Both the position numbers and the translations under genes were made by a program. 64,000 nt of DNA from NCBI RefSeq assembly GCF_964656455.1, contig NC_135716.1, positions 80,440,484 through 80,504,483 of the forward strand. Reading direction: 5' to 3'. Shown one piece after another: positions 23,494 to 34,789 of this stretch (its first letter is position 1; each line of letters starts with the position of its first letter). The notes under the pieces are model-generated. The model was not told where the DNA came from and ran no database searches. It was given only the letters and a program-made list of their open reading frames with translations. Source of the DNA: Halichoerus grypus. Taxonomy: Eukaryota > Chordata > Mammalia > Carnivora > Phocidae.

Positions 23494-23697
23494 GGGGCGC
23501 CTGGGTGGCTCAGTCGTTAAGCGTCTGCCTTCGGCTCAGGTCATGATCCCAGGATTCTGGGATCGAGCCCCGCATCGGGCTCCCTGCTCGGCGGGAAGCC
23601 TGCTTCTCCCTCTCCCTCTCCCCCCCGCTTGTGTTCCCTCTCTCGCTGTGTCTCTCTCTGTCAAATAAATAAATAAAATCTTAAAAAAAAAAAAAAA
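23494..23697 (+). mobile_element. CanSINE, plus, very young
   Basis: The copy is near-consensus. Head is GGGGCGCCTGGGTGGCTCAG, the B box region GGGATCGAGCCC is intact, and many CpGs are retained (CGCATCGGGC, GCTCGGCGGG). The A-tail is a pure run of about 17 A. A perfect 17-bp duplication, AAGATGTTTACATTACA, flanks it at 23477-23493 and 23698-23714. CpG retention, pure tail and perfect duplication all point to recent insertion. Confidence 0.97.
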
Positions 23698-23805
23698 AAG
23701 ATGTTTACATTACAAGAGGAAACTGGGTAAAAGGCACATGGGATCACAGTATTATATCTTACAGCTACATGTAAATATATAATCATCTCAAAATAAAAAG
23801 TATAA

Positions 23806-24515
23806 AAACAAATTCTTTAGGGAAAAATTGTTGACCCAGCATTCATGCCACATTGTGGCCTACCTTAGTATGGAGTGGGCTGGCCTCTCTTTTTGGTGAG
23901 AATGGTTTATTAATTTTTCATCAGTAAAGGGCATCCAAGTTCATGTCAGAAGACCCAGGTCAGTCCAAATCCACTGAGTGCTTGTTTAGGGTCCTGAGCC
24001 AGCTCTTCCCCGCTCCAAGCCCTAGTTTTGTTGTCTGTAGAATGTGACCAGTCACCCCTTTCCTGCCTAGTTTATGGGGCTGCAAAGCAAGGGTGCAATG
24101 GTCAGCTCTCCTGTGTGTATATAGGTATTTGGGTATGTATGTCTATATTTATGTGATACAAATCATCCCACCTGATTGAAATCATTAAGATAATTTTTGT
24201 TTTCAAATAAATTTATTCTTATTAATAGAAGAATATTAAAATTACACATACATATATAAATATATGTAATATATAAACATATTTGTATATATAAAAATAT
24301 ATATACATATACATATATATTTATATATTCATTTCCCTGATACTTTTGGGCTTACTGTAGTAGACTGTAGTATATTGTATATAATAGACGCTCAGTGATT
24401 GGTCAAATGAGGGCAGCTAAATTGATAATTCAAGGAGGCATCTAAGCAAAGGCCGGACAAATATTGACCAGAGTCAGGTTACACACCTTTGTGGTTCTTT
24501 CTAATCCTGTCAGTC
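23806..24515. other. Mostly unique, with possible MIR relic and AT-rich tract
   Basis: A possible weak MIR lies at about 23985-24070 (CCTGAGCCAGCTC, then TTGTTGTCTGTAGAATGTGACC). An AT-rich tract of ATATATA and ACATATA units spans 24243-24330. Confidence 0.4.
24243..24330 (+). repeat. AT-rich (TATATA/CATATA)n tract
   Basis: Alternating TA with CA and AAA interruptions. Low complexity, likely length-variable. Confidence 0.8.
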
Positions 24516-25935
24516 TATACACCTTTAAAACTATTTCATGGTGAAATTTATATCTCCAGCCCAAACCTCCCACTCCCCGAACTCCAGACCTGTACATCCA
24601 ATTGCCTACTCAGTGTTTCACACGGATGCCTAACAGACATCTCAAACTCAGCCTGTTGGCAATGGAGTCCCTGTTCTTTCCCGAGCCTGACCCACTTCCA
24701 GCTTCTTCATCTTATCCAGTGACACCTCCATCCTAGTTGCTCAAGCCCAGAACCTCAATCACCCTTGATTTCTCTTTTTTCATATTCCATGTCCATTCCA
24801 TCAGCAAATCCTATTGACTACATCTTCAGAAAACATTCATAATTCAACTACTTCTCACCATCTCTAATGACAGCCCCTGATCCACAACACCAGCATGTGC
24901 CGCATGTCAAAGCAACCTCTCTGTGGCTGACTGAACAACAGCCCATGTGTCTAGGCCCCCTTGCAGCTGCATACTTTGCTAGTGCTCTCCCACACAGACT
25001 CCTGGCTGTGACTTACAGCCTGTATGGAGATTTGAAAAGCACTGTTCACCTTCTTGTTGCCTAGGGACCCCCAAGCCACCTTTTGAATAGCTGCCTGGGC
25101 CATCCTGCTGAGCAATGAGAGACTCACTGATCAGTCGCTTTGTCCTGCCAGCCAACAACCAGCCACTCTCCAACAGCAGAGCCACCTGAGAAGTATTATT
25201 GGTGCCCAGATTCACAAGTGATCCCAGCCGGGAGCAGCAGGACTGTTCTGCTCAGGCCAGCCCACATTGTCAACCCCAGAATCATGAAGTAAAGGGCGTT
25301 GCTGTGAGTCCCTGTGGCATGGAGGAATTTGTTACACAGCCTCCTAATGGCCGTCCCCTTCCACATTTGCCCTCCACAGTCCACTCTCAAAACAGTTGAC
25401 AAGGCAATCACCATGGGGTGCAGTGGGGTCAGAGAAGCCAGAGGCCAGAGTATAGAAGGGGTCACAGTAAACCTTTGTTTCTATTCTCAGTATCATTGGG
25501 GGCCACTGCAGCTATGCATCAGAGAAGTAATATGGTTCACTGTCTTAAAGCAATGTCTCTGTCTACTGTGTTGAATAGACTGGGCACACCGGCCTCCCTC
25601 CGCACCTGCTCATCACAGGCCCTTTGCATGGGTTGTTGCCTCTTCCAAAACACTCTGCCCTCAGAGATACACACCCTGCACCTCTTTCCACTCATTTCTC
25701 CAATATTATTTTCACAGAGAGGCCCATGTTGGCCACCCTATTTTAAGTTGCAGCTCTCCCCACAGCACCCTTTTTCCCTTACCCTGATTTATGCTTTATT
25801 TCTTAAGCTTTGGTCATTTTTAACATAACGTGAAAATTACTTATGGATTATGCTTTTTGCATATCTCTCCCCGCTACCCCACCATGAGAATTTGAGCTCC
25901 AGGCAGAGATCAGCCTGCTTAATACGTAAATCTCA
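24516..25935 (+). mobile_element. L2 LINE, sense, interrupted
   Basis: The left part carries ORF2-derived L2 motifs (CCATTCCATCAGCAAATCCT, then CAACTACTTCTCACCATCTC). After an interruption L2 resumes with CAGCCTCCTAATGGCCGTCC and CCACAGTCCACTCTCAAAAC. It later shows CAGGCCCTTTGCATGGGTTG, CAGAGAGGCCCATGTTGGCC and CCACCATGAGAATTTGAGC of the 3' UTR. Host parts are about 24516-24894 and 25336-25935. All frames are decayed. Confidence 0.78.
24895..25335 (+). mobile_element. Probable MaLR-type LTR inside L2
   Basis: The stretch separating the two L2 halves ends with features of a mammalian MaLR (MLT1-like) LTR: CTCAGGCCAGCCCACATTG, CCCAGAATCATGAAGTAAA, and GGAATTTGTTACACAG at the right edge. The L2 halves on both sides fit together, which supports insertion. 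Family assignment is tentative. Confidence 0.4.
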
Positions 25936-27483
25936 AGCTTTAACTCAGATGATAGCAACAAGTGAGAAGGTCTTGAGACAGCGCTGAAGCTCTTTGTGTG
26001 TGAAAACATATTAGTCAGAGCACAAAGGCTGTTTTAGGTCTTTAACCACAACTGATTCATCCTGAGCTCTCAGGCTGTGCTGGTGCTGGTTACACAATCT
26101 TGGTGACTACTACTCATTTAGGCAGGTGGAGGGGACCGGGTGCCTTAACTCTGTGAGGTGAGTCAGGGATGATTCTCGAGGCCCCTACCCTTGACTCTGC
26201 CACCTGTACTCTTACCAGGGCAACAGAACACAGTGCAGACAACACAGATAGGACAGCCTCAGAGAGCCCAAGCCAGACACAGGCTGTGGGGGAGTCTCAG
26301 TGGGGCGGAACAGGCTGCAGGTTGCTGACTAACAGCCCAGAGCCTGCAGGGAGCTCTGAAGGGCCAGGCAGCACTTCCTCTCAGCTCTACAGAGCAGCAG
26401 CTCAGGGGCTCTTCCAACAGTGCAGACAGATCAGCGGCTCTTGGCCTTTGCCTCATATTCTGTTGCTGAAAAATAGAAGGAAAATTCTGCAGGATCTAAG
26501 CTGACTCTAAACAGGATGCGTGGGGGGTGAGTATTACACAGTGGTGTGTGGAAGGATGGAGTCATGAGGGGGTCATGCACTCACCAAATGAGATGGATGT
26601 CATTCAGAGGGGTGTCTCTTCCTGCTTACAGCCCACTTCAGCTGTCCTCTGCTGTCTGTGACCAACACATTCAAATTAACACAAAAAGAATTTTTGTGAA
26701 GAATTTCGGTGTATAAGCCAATCCACTAAATATAAACACGAATGTTTTGTGGTTATGAAGATGTGTTTGTTTACTCCAAATGTGATTATTTTGCCATCCT
26801 TCCTTACATATTCAAATTTATTAGGTCCTCACTTCAGGGTGTAAGAAATGGTCCTTCTAAATTAAGCTTCTACAGTGAGGCAGTGGGAGAGAGAGTCCAA
26901 GAACCAGAGGATGAAAGACGATTTGTTCTTGAGAGGACCCTAGAGTTCTATGGGAAGGTACCACACACCTTCCTTGAGGACCAAGACTTGGTCCAGTGCG
27001 CAGAGCCCACCTTGGGACAAGTACTCTGAAAGGAACTGGGGGACAGTCCCAGAGCCCTCTGTGCCCTTGCCTGAGAGCTGAGAGGAACCATAGCACCTCC
27101 CTGGTGGTGCCAGCGGAGAACTGGATGAGGCCTTTCAGGAGAGGAGTTGAGAACATATGAAGCACTTGGTCAATCTTAGCTGCTTTCGTTACCGTGGCCA
27201 TGGCAAGATGGTAGCATGGCCCCCTGGACCTTTACCCTGGTCCACTGTACACTCCTCATGGGGTCAGAAATCAAGACAGGCAGAGCACACACAGGACAGG
27301 TTCACACAACAGCTTGGCAAAAAAAGCAGATTCTAGAATAATCCATCCCTCCATGGAGTTCAACTGTGAACATGCACTAATGGAGTCCCTCCAAATCCTC
27401 CTCCACATGCAACCTCACGGGTATGTATTGTCAGCTTTACCAGGTTGATCATTATGAGTTGACAGAGTCTCTTTTTGATTCAT
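25936..27483. other. Unique sequence
   Basis: No repeat or exon recognised. Open frames near 26169-26504 (+) and 26857-27201 (-) exceed 100 codons in a locally GC-richer segment. They lack any family signature, start context or splice structure I can support. Confidence 0.45.
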
Positions 27484-27640
27484 TTCCAGGTCTAGGAGTC
27501 AGTGTGTGTTCCTAGGGAAAAACACCTACACCTGCTTTCAGATGCAATATCAAACCCAAGTTGCTGTGGGACCTTGGGCAGCACACATAACCTTCCAGTG
27601 CCTGAGTTTTCCTTGTGGTTAAAGGGCATGTCATAATAAA
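27484..27640 (+). mobile_element. MIR SINE, plus
   Basis: GCTGTGGGACCTTGGGCAGC, then CATAACCTTCCAGTGCCTGA, GTTTTCCTTGTGGTTAAAGG follow the MIR core in sense. It is diverged. Confidence 0.7.
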
Positions 27641-28174
27641 GAACATATGTAAACACGCATCTACATTATCCCAAAGAAGGAATTCAGACATCCGTGTTAT
27701 GCCCTTTGTTCCCTCTACTTCAATAGCAATGTTTTGGGAACCTCTCAGCTGGCCATAAGTTTATATAACCCTTCCATCTCCCAATTCTAATAGAGAAATA
27801 TGCTTGAGGTTTTACAGAGCACTTATGTTCACATAAAAACATCAAATTCTGCATTGTAATATGTGAAATAAATCCAATTTTCATCACTAATGATAATAAA
27901 AGGAAACATTATTTGAAAAAAAGCCTATTCTACACCTATAATTGTAAATAGTAATCATCAGAGGGACCAAGTACAAATAAGCTCCAAGATAGATGAAGCA
28001 GCATTATTTTTCCACTTGACTTTCTCATAACTACCAGTTACTGAACTTTGAGTCTAATTTCTAGATTTCATGCACTCTTGTTTCCCCAGTCTTGCCAAAC
28101 TCATTAATTTATCACTAAATGGTTATTAGCATGACTAAATGGCATATGTCAGTTTATACATTTGGGATGCAATA
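27641..28174. other. Unique AT-rich sequence
   Basis: Nothing recognised. Confidence 0.5.
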
Positions 28175-28734
28175 GTGAGCATGATAGGCTGAAACAGTTC
28201 AGTGCATAGAGTCCTCTGGTGAAGAGTGATGAAGTTCTGGTACAACAGTAAGTCCTGAGACTGGGGCAAACACAGAATCCCCTCACAGTCCACAGTGGCT
28301 CTTCACCCCACCTTGGGGCCCAGGGTTCTTGGAATGGGTAATGGGCCAGATCCAAAATGGTAGGAAAAGTTAGTAGGGCAATAAGTGGGAAGACTATTTC
28401 AAGCAGAGGGAACAACAAATTTAAGACTTCAGAGTACATGAGAGCATGATGTATTTATATCAGAAGGCTATGATGGTGAAACATCATATGGTAAATAAAG
28501 GCTTTAGCAAAGGCATGCTAAGAATTCTGGACTTTATCTTCTCGAAAATAATGGAGAACCATTGATATATGTGTGGGGAAACTATAGTGTATGGGATAGA
28601 GGAACCCAGGGGAAGAGGACGCCATAAGATAGAGGGGTCAGCTTTGCCCAGTGCCACAGAGAGGTCAAGTAAGAGAAAGAGAGCAGTGGTGAAGGCAAAC
28701 AACCCCCATTGCTCTAAATGAATCCCAAACCTCA
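28175..28734 (-). mobile_element. Probable L2, antisense
   Basis: CAAGCAGAGGGAACAACAAA, then TTAAGACTTCAGAGTACATG and ATTCTGGACTTTATCTTCTC resemble the reversed L2 3' region (the 'accidentally spread gene product' like stretch of L2). Edges are uncertain. Confidence 0.45.
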
Positions 28735-29090
28735 GGAACTTGACACAACAGAAGTTAGCTTCTCACTCACACAAAATCTACTGTAGATGTTCCTGATAAC
28801 AGTCTTCTGTATTGTCATTCAGGAACCCATGTGTCTTCCACACTGTGGTTCTACCCTCCTTAGTTTCTTTCCATTCAGCCAGATGATGGGAAATGGATTG
28901 CAGGAAAGAGGTGTCTATGAGCCAGGATTGGAAGTCACATATATTGCTTCTGCACATATTCTGTTAGCCAGAAGTCAGTCACATGGCTAAGGTGAGAAAA
29001 TATAGTCCAGCTATATGCTTGTGATGAAAAAGGACCCCAAAATTTGGGGTAACCTTTATAAGTCTCTGCTACAAGGACTGAAAAAATGAT
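28735..29090. mobile_element. Mammal-wide interspersed repeat, family unassigned
   Basis: The order GAAGTTAGCTTCTCACTCAC, then TAGATGTTCCTGATAAC, GGAAGTCACATATATTGCTT, CCAGAAGTCAGTCACATGGC and GAAAATATAGTCCAGCTATA is one I recognise from many mammalian loci as a diverged interspersed repeat. I cannot name the family or its strand with confidence. Confidence 0.4.
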
Positions 29091-29109
29091 CCTTTAGATT
29101 TAACAATAA

Positions 29110-29632
29110 AAGATGAATATTGACTGTATCAGTTAGCTATTGCTGCCTAACAAAACACCCCAAGGCTTTGTGGTTTAAAAAAAGCAATTATTTATTATTT
29201 CTCGTGGGTCTATGGGTTGACTAGGAAGCTCTACCAAGATGGGGAGGGCTCCTGGATTTAATTTGGGCTCGCTCACGATCCTGTTATCAGCACAGGCCAG
29301 ATGAGGTTCAACTGGCAAGAATGACTCAGTTGGGCTCCACACAGCCTGGAGCATTCTCTGATGGTCAGCATGGACTTTTCACATAAAAGTGGCAGGATTC
29401 TAAGATAGAGGATGCAAGCAAGACCCCTTGAGGGCTAGGTTTGGAACTGGCACATTCTATCACATTATATTGCCCAAAGCAAATTACAAGACAGTTCAGA
29501 CTTAATGACTGGGGACATAGACTAACCTTTTAACAGGAAAACTATAAAATCATATTGCAAATGGTGTAGATAACTTTACAGGGAGGGATGGAGAATTGCA
29601 GCCATTTTTCATGATCCATCTCCCACTGTGAC
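29110..29632 (-). mobile_element. MaLR (MLT1-like) LTR, antisense
   Basis: It opens with TATCAGTTAGCTATTGCTGC and AACAAAACACCCCAAGGC, continues TTTCTCGTGGGTCTATGGGTTGA, GGTTTGGAACTGGCACATTC, GCAAATTACAAGACAGTTCA, and ends with GCAGCCATTTTTCATGATCC. This is the reverse complement of MLT1-type LTRs, relics of non-autonomous ERVL-class elements. It is a solo LTR; no internal region is seen next to it. Confidence 0.72.
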
Positions 29633-30822
29633 TATGGCAAGAGCATTGCATATGATATGAGCTGTGGACTCTAAGTAGAAGCGCTGGACTAGAGAGTGAA
29701 TCTGATCATTGCATGGGGTGGCTTTGGGGGTGTTAGGAGGGGAAGATAAAAGAAAAGAATATAACTGGAAAGATAAAAGAAAAGCAAAATGAGAGCAGTA
29801 GGAGATGGCACAGTGGAACAAATTTGCAGTTTAGAAGCAAAAAAGTTGAAAATAAAAAGCAAAGACAGAAGTACCACAGTGACCACCTTACCTAACTCCA
29901 GAAGTTCAAACACAAACAATTTAAACTATTATTAGCTTAATAAAGGAAAAATAAGAATAGAATAAAAAATATGTATGCATGTGTATATCTAGCAAGAAAG
30001 AATATTTTGAGCCAATATTTCTGTGTAATGCTGAGTAGATAACCAGATTAAGAGAATTTCTGGACTAGACAGGGCCATTCTCATTTCAATAAAGATGTAT
30101 ACTGAGAATTTCTATATGAATAATAGAAGTGGTTACCTCTGCTTAGTTTGAGCAGTTCCTACATGCCAGAAGCTGTGTTTGGTGCTGGAGCACATGTCCC
30201 TGCTCTGTGGAGCCCACGTTGGGCCCCACTCAAGCCTCTGCAGCGAGACAGGTGCTAAGGACAGAATAGTTGATAAGGAGATGAATGAATAGAGTAATCA
30301 TGATGATCAGAGCTTCCTCACAAACCCTACCCGAGGTGTTTTAAATCTCCATCAAGGTTATTTAAAATATTCCCTTTTGGACAACTCAGGCTCATTGGTC
30401 ATGGGCTCAGTCTTTCTGATTTTGCCCACTGCTTCTCTCTTCCTCAAGTTGTCAGCAAGGCACAGTGGAGTCGTCAGCACCCCGTGTTGCTGTAGAAGCT
30501 CGAGTGGCCATGGGTGTGGGCTTCTCCTACAACCTGCAACCCTCTTATCAGTGTGAGGGGAAGGGTGCTTCTAACCCTCAGTTCTTAGGGTTCTCTGGTG
30601 CTAATCTGAATGTCTCTGAAGCAACCAATTAACTATCACTTGTGACCCCCCCAACCTCTCTTCCTTCTTCCCAGAAGCCTTCCATGCTAATAAGGGATGG
30701 GGCTTCAGGCTTCTCACCACTTGATGAAATATCTCTTTTTCCCTGGGGCTGTAACTCCATGGCAATACTCTAAACTCCTAACGGTTCATGCTTCATGTAC
30801 TGAGGAATTTAGAAATTGGGTG
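29633..30822. other. Unique sequence
   Basis: Nothing certain. A possible L2 or MIR scrap near 30140-30290 (CCTACATGCCAGAAGCTGTG) is too diverged to call. Confidence 0.45.
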
Positions 30823-30918
30823 ATTCCTCTCCCTCTTCCTCTCCCTTTCCCTCTCTCTTCCCCTCCCTCTTCCTCTTCCCCCTCCTCTCTACTTCTCTCC
30901 TATCTCTCTCAAGCTCTC
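30823..30918 (+). repeat. Polypyrimidine tract (CCCTCTT)n-like
   Basis: About 95 bp almost entirely C and T on the plus strand, with only two or three purines. Mirror-like polypyrimidine tracts can adopt triplex DNA. It is probably a degenerate microsatellite. Confidence 0.85.
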
Positions 30919-31200
30919 TGAAGAACTTTGCTTTCCAGCATATTAAGTTGCCAAATAAAAATTGGATTTGACTGTAGAAAATGAAAAATGTCTTTGTTGT
31001 TCAGTAGGTGTCTGCTCTCTTCCTGTAGGATCAAAAGCCAGTGTCTTCTCTGATTGTAAACCCTGTAGGACACAAAGGTGAGTATGATACAACAACACAC
31101 ATGGAAAATTTGTTCCCATTACAGAATTCCTACTCCTATTACCACTACCAGTACTTGTACTAACACTGCTTCTAATACTGCAGTTTTAACAATAAATATT
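30919..31200. other. Unique sequence
   Basis: No feature recognised. Confidence 0.5.
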
Positions 31201-31386
31201 TTTTTTTAAGATTTTATTTATTTATATGAGAGAGAGAGAGACAGCACGAGCAGGGTGAGGGGCAGAGGGAGAGGAAGAAGCAGACTCCCCGCTGAGTGGC
31301 GAGCCTGAGGCAGGGCTCCTGGGACTCCAGGATCATGACCTGAGCTGAAGGCAGATGCTTAACCAAATGAGCCATGCAGGTGCCCC
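31201..31386 (-). mobile_element. CanSINE, minus
   Basis: T-run, AAGATTTTATTTATTTATAT, GA-rich body, GCAGACTCCCCGCTGAG, CATGACCTGAGCTGAAGGCA, and the head complement ending GAGCCATGCAGGTGCCCC. Flanks AACAATAAATAT (31188-31199) and AACAAATATGTT (31387-31398) are likely the diverged duplication. Confidence 0.93.
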
Positions 31387-31548
31387 AACAAATATGTTTA
31401 AGTGGCAAATGCTTCTTTGTGGGGAGGGATAGGAGACAAAAACCTTATTGGAATATACCATCCCCCCAGGACAGTCTTGGGCTTTCTCTGTTAATTTTGC
31501 TGTAAAATATTCCCCAATTTCTCAAATCAAAAAATGTTCCTTACCATT

Positions 31549-31690
31549 AATTCATTCATTCACTGAGTACATAGTCAATGAATGCCTCTTATTCATCAGG
31601 CAATGTAGTAGGAACAGGATATATAGTGACAAATAAGGCAGACATGAAATGTATTGTCTTGAAGGGCAAACAAAGAGATACAAATCATTC
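31549..31690 (-). mobile_element. L2 3' end, antisense
   Basis: AATTCATTCATTCACTGAGT, then CATCAGGCAATGTAGTAGGA and GTGACAAATAAGGCAGACAT match the reversed L2 3' terminus. Confidence 0.6.
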
Positions 31691-34549
31691 TGTCTGCATT
31701 TTGTACATAGCTCTACTGTAGCACTCCACGTTTACTGAGCATTTCTCAGAATAACTAACAGCACCATATGCTCTGGTAGTGTACCCTAAAACTCAGTGTC
31801 AGTTAAGCCCTAACCATCGCCACACAAACACTTCTGGATGTTTTCATTATTATCACATGTAAGTTTTAAGTGCATGGCCAGATGAACCAGGAAACGCCCA
31901 TTCCATCAGGTCAAAGACATGGTCACTGACTTCACATGGCAACTAAGGAAAGAACACATGACTTATGGCACATTTGCCTTAAAAGTCATCCTCCATTAAA
32001 TGATCTTATAATTAAACAGCCAGCAGAATCAACACAGGGAACACACCATGAGTTTGGAAATGTCATTGGCCCTTCTCACCTCCAACACCTCCAGATAAGA
32101 AGATTGGGGCAAGAATGTTGTCCAGTTTTTAGATGAAGACTTAATCACAAATTTTCGAGTTTTAATCTACAACACTCCCCTGAGCATTCTTGGAAAGAGA
32201 AAATACTTCAGAGCTACTTCTCTCTGCAGCTCCCCTCCTTAGAAGCAGAAAAGGAAAACTAAAGATTGTTACTCTTCCGTGCACCAGACAGTTGAATACT
32301 AGTTGACTTCCAGATGAGAAAGCTGTAAGGAGCCTCTCATTTTTAAAGCCTTCCTTGGACCAAACATTTAAGTAAAGTGTTATTGTAAGAATTTCAAAAA
32401 ACAATTAAATAGGAAAAAAAATAATTTTCTACAATCCATAAAGGTTTCATTTTGCTTTGGTTTTTATTCATTTTTTTCTTTTGGTGGAAACAAAGATTTC
32501 TCTCTTACAAATCAAATCAAGGCAAAGCCCAGTGGTGGCAGAAAGATATGAACAAAGGAGGGAATGGTTGGCAGATGAGTCTGTCCAGAGAAGGAATTAT
32601 ATGAGCTCTCAGGTAGGGAAGGGTGAGAACACCAAGCTTTGGAAATGAAGATAAACATTTTAATTAAAAGGGGGTCTCAGTGTTCTTAATTACAAGTGGG
32701 AAGATGGTTTTGAAGCACCATTTGAACAGATGTTATTTAGAGACGATTCAAAAGAAGGAGGGTACACTGGGAAGGGTTTCCACCATGAACTAGATGATCA
32801 AGCTTTCATCTCTACTGTGGGTGTGCAGGGACACAGTAACTGGATGCTGATAAACTGCACTTATTTCTCCCAAAAAGCACAAAACACTTTATAGAAATGT
32901 CATTAATTTTCAAAAATCACCCAAGGAAGCACTATTGATCACTATGTCCCAAGAGTTGTCTGGGTGGGGGCACCACCAAGGTCACTCACTCTCTGTACTT
33001 TCAGAGAATATGTATCAATCCCAAGTACATGCTGAAGGCTTTAAAGAATCTACAGAGTCTTGTGTGAAGTAACTTGGATACAGCTTTTTTTTTCTTTTGT
33101 TTTTTTTTTAAATAAGGTTAAACAAATGTAGGTATTTAAAGTATAAATCTATCATCTTGGGAAGAATTATAGCCAAGTCAATTTATATCTCTACTATCTC
33201 CAGGCCAGAAAATCTAAAAGATACAAGATGATTGGCAAAATGAATTTTCTGGTTGTGTCTTTTAAACATTATGATTATGTTGCATGTTGAAGGGGGTGGC
33301 TTGTGTTTTCTTCATCTAGGTAAAGTTTGAAAAACTGACATAGATTAAAAGAGTTTGAGTGTAATTAAATTTATGAATACAGAGAAAAATATGAAGTTTT
33401 ATTAACTATGGAAAGAATGTGGGTTCTTAGCTGCCCAGCCAGTTCACAAAGACAAAGGAGATCAGCTTACCAGGGTTAAATAAACACAATATTTTATATT
33501 ATAGTTCAAATGGATCCACTTGCAACAAGACTCAGGACCTAAAATTAGCTTACCAGATTGAACGTCTCCAGGGACCCTCAGGAGCCCTGCTCTGAGGTGC
33601 GCCACTGGATAGTAAGAGCCACATGAAGGGCACAGCGCAGCCTGCTCTCAAGACTAGGCTGCAGGCCTTGTAAATCTTGCTTGATTATTTTTTCACTTCA
33701 CTGTATGGTGCATCTTCCACAGTCCTAAACATTCTGGGGTTGGGTTTTGTAACCAGTATAGTAGAAGCAAGGAGTGTGAAAGAGGATGTTTAGGCAAAAA
33801 AAGAAAATGCTTGGGAAGTCTATAGTGAGAACAAGGCATGGTGTGTTGGGGAGGGTGGAGGGAGTCAGTGAATTCACAACTGAAAAGGGCGCTGGGATTA
33901 GGTTGGCCGATGACACCACTTTCGTGGATTAGTTTTCCAAGATCTAAGCAAATGCACTTGGGGCCAGTGTTCCAGGCTGAGGTGAGGGGATTCTGCGCGG
34001 CAGAAGCAGGACAAAAGGCCAGGGCAGAGGCCACCTTTCTGGGTGCAGGGCTGCTCTGCCAGAGCCCCCAGAGCCAGGAAGACAGGCATGGAGTAAAGTT
34101 CCCTTATTGAGTGTCCTTTGGCCAACCAGGAGCTTGGTAATGGGCGCCCACTATGGGTTTGCCAGCAACTCCCACAGATTAATATTTCAGGAGTTTAGGA
34201 ACCCAGCTGAGCGTGAAAAGAGCATCCACTCAGAGTTAGGAATCACATTTCAGAACTGCAGGGGAAAGAGAGAAAAAACAAGTGTTTCTTGAGTGAAGAG
34301 GAAGAGGCTCATTTATCTCCTCGCTAATACCAGACTCTGGAAACCTGAATCAACTCCTGCAACACAAAAGCATGAAGTGGGTCACACAGATTCCAATGTG
34401 TGATCAACAAGAGTTGTCCTTTTTAAAGAAATTTCCCTCTATAGTGTTTCTGGAGCAAAATGGAACATTGCTTAAACTTCCTTTGGTTAAAAAGTGCTTT
34501 TCAAGAATGTGTTTCCAAAACCAAAACAAAGACTTGAGACTGTACAATG
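31691..34549. other. Unique sequence
   Basis: No repeat or exon recognised. T-rich runs occur near 33087-33111. A 113-codon minus-strand frame (33693-34034) has no family signature. Confidence 0.5.
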
Positions 34550-34789
34550 TTTTTTTTTTGTTTTTTTTTTACAGGGACCAGGAAGGGCTTTATTCACTGT
34601 GTCCACGATATACTTGCTCTCTGCTCACAGAGAAGGGCAGATGGTGGTATTTTCTTTGCCTCACGAGCCTGTTTTGTTTCTTGAGAGGTCCCAGGAAACT
34701 GGAAGGAGGCCACCCTGTGAGGCTGAGGCTGCAGGGCACGTGGTGCATGCCTGCAATTGCACCATCTTAAGCAAATAGCTAGGGCCCCT
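34550..34789 (-). pseudogene. Candidate retrocopy or transcript 3' end (poly(A) with AATAAA), minus strand
   Basis: Read on the minus strand, the sequence carries an AATAAA signal (complement at 34589-34594) followed 18 bases later by a tail of 20 A with one C interruption (34550-34570). That spacing is right for a polyadenylated mRNA copied into DNA. The body upstream on the minus strand extends at least to 34789 and perhaps into the G-rich stretch beyond. I cannot identify a parent gene. No target-site duplication was found. An alternative plus-strand reading is a polypyrimidine tract and AG resembling a splice acceptor. Confidence 0.45.

Larger units (their letters stand above)
22736..23805 (+). 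mobile_element. Old L1M (L1ME-like) 3' region, split by two SINEs
   Basis: Host motifs in order are ATGAATGTTTATAGAAGTAT, GCATGGATCCCAAGGGAATT and ATGCTGAGTGAGAAAACAAT, then a terminal GGAAACTGGGTAAAAGGCAC and CTCAAAATAAAAAGTATAAA. It is interrupted by a minus CanSINE (22776-22992) and a plus CanSINE (23494-23697). Confidence 0.82.

Noticed and set aside
25418..25828. 136-codon plus-strand open frame
   Set aside because: It overlaps recognisable L2 3' UTR sequence, so it is a chance frame in a repeat.
30660..30975. Possible ERV LTR ending in a pyrimidine tract and AATAAA
   Set aside because: No partner LTR, no duplication and no family match; AATAAA alone is common in AT-rich DNA.
34550..34574. 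Polypyrimidine tract plus AG as a splice acceptor on the plus strand
   Set aside because: The AATAAA at the right distance on the other strand and the near-pure T-run fit a reversed poly(A) tail better. The downstream plus-strand frame has no protein similarity.
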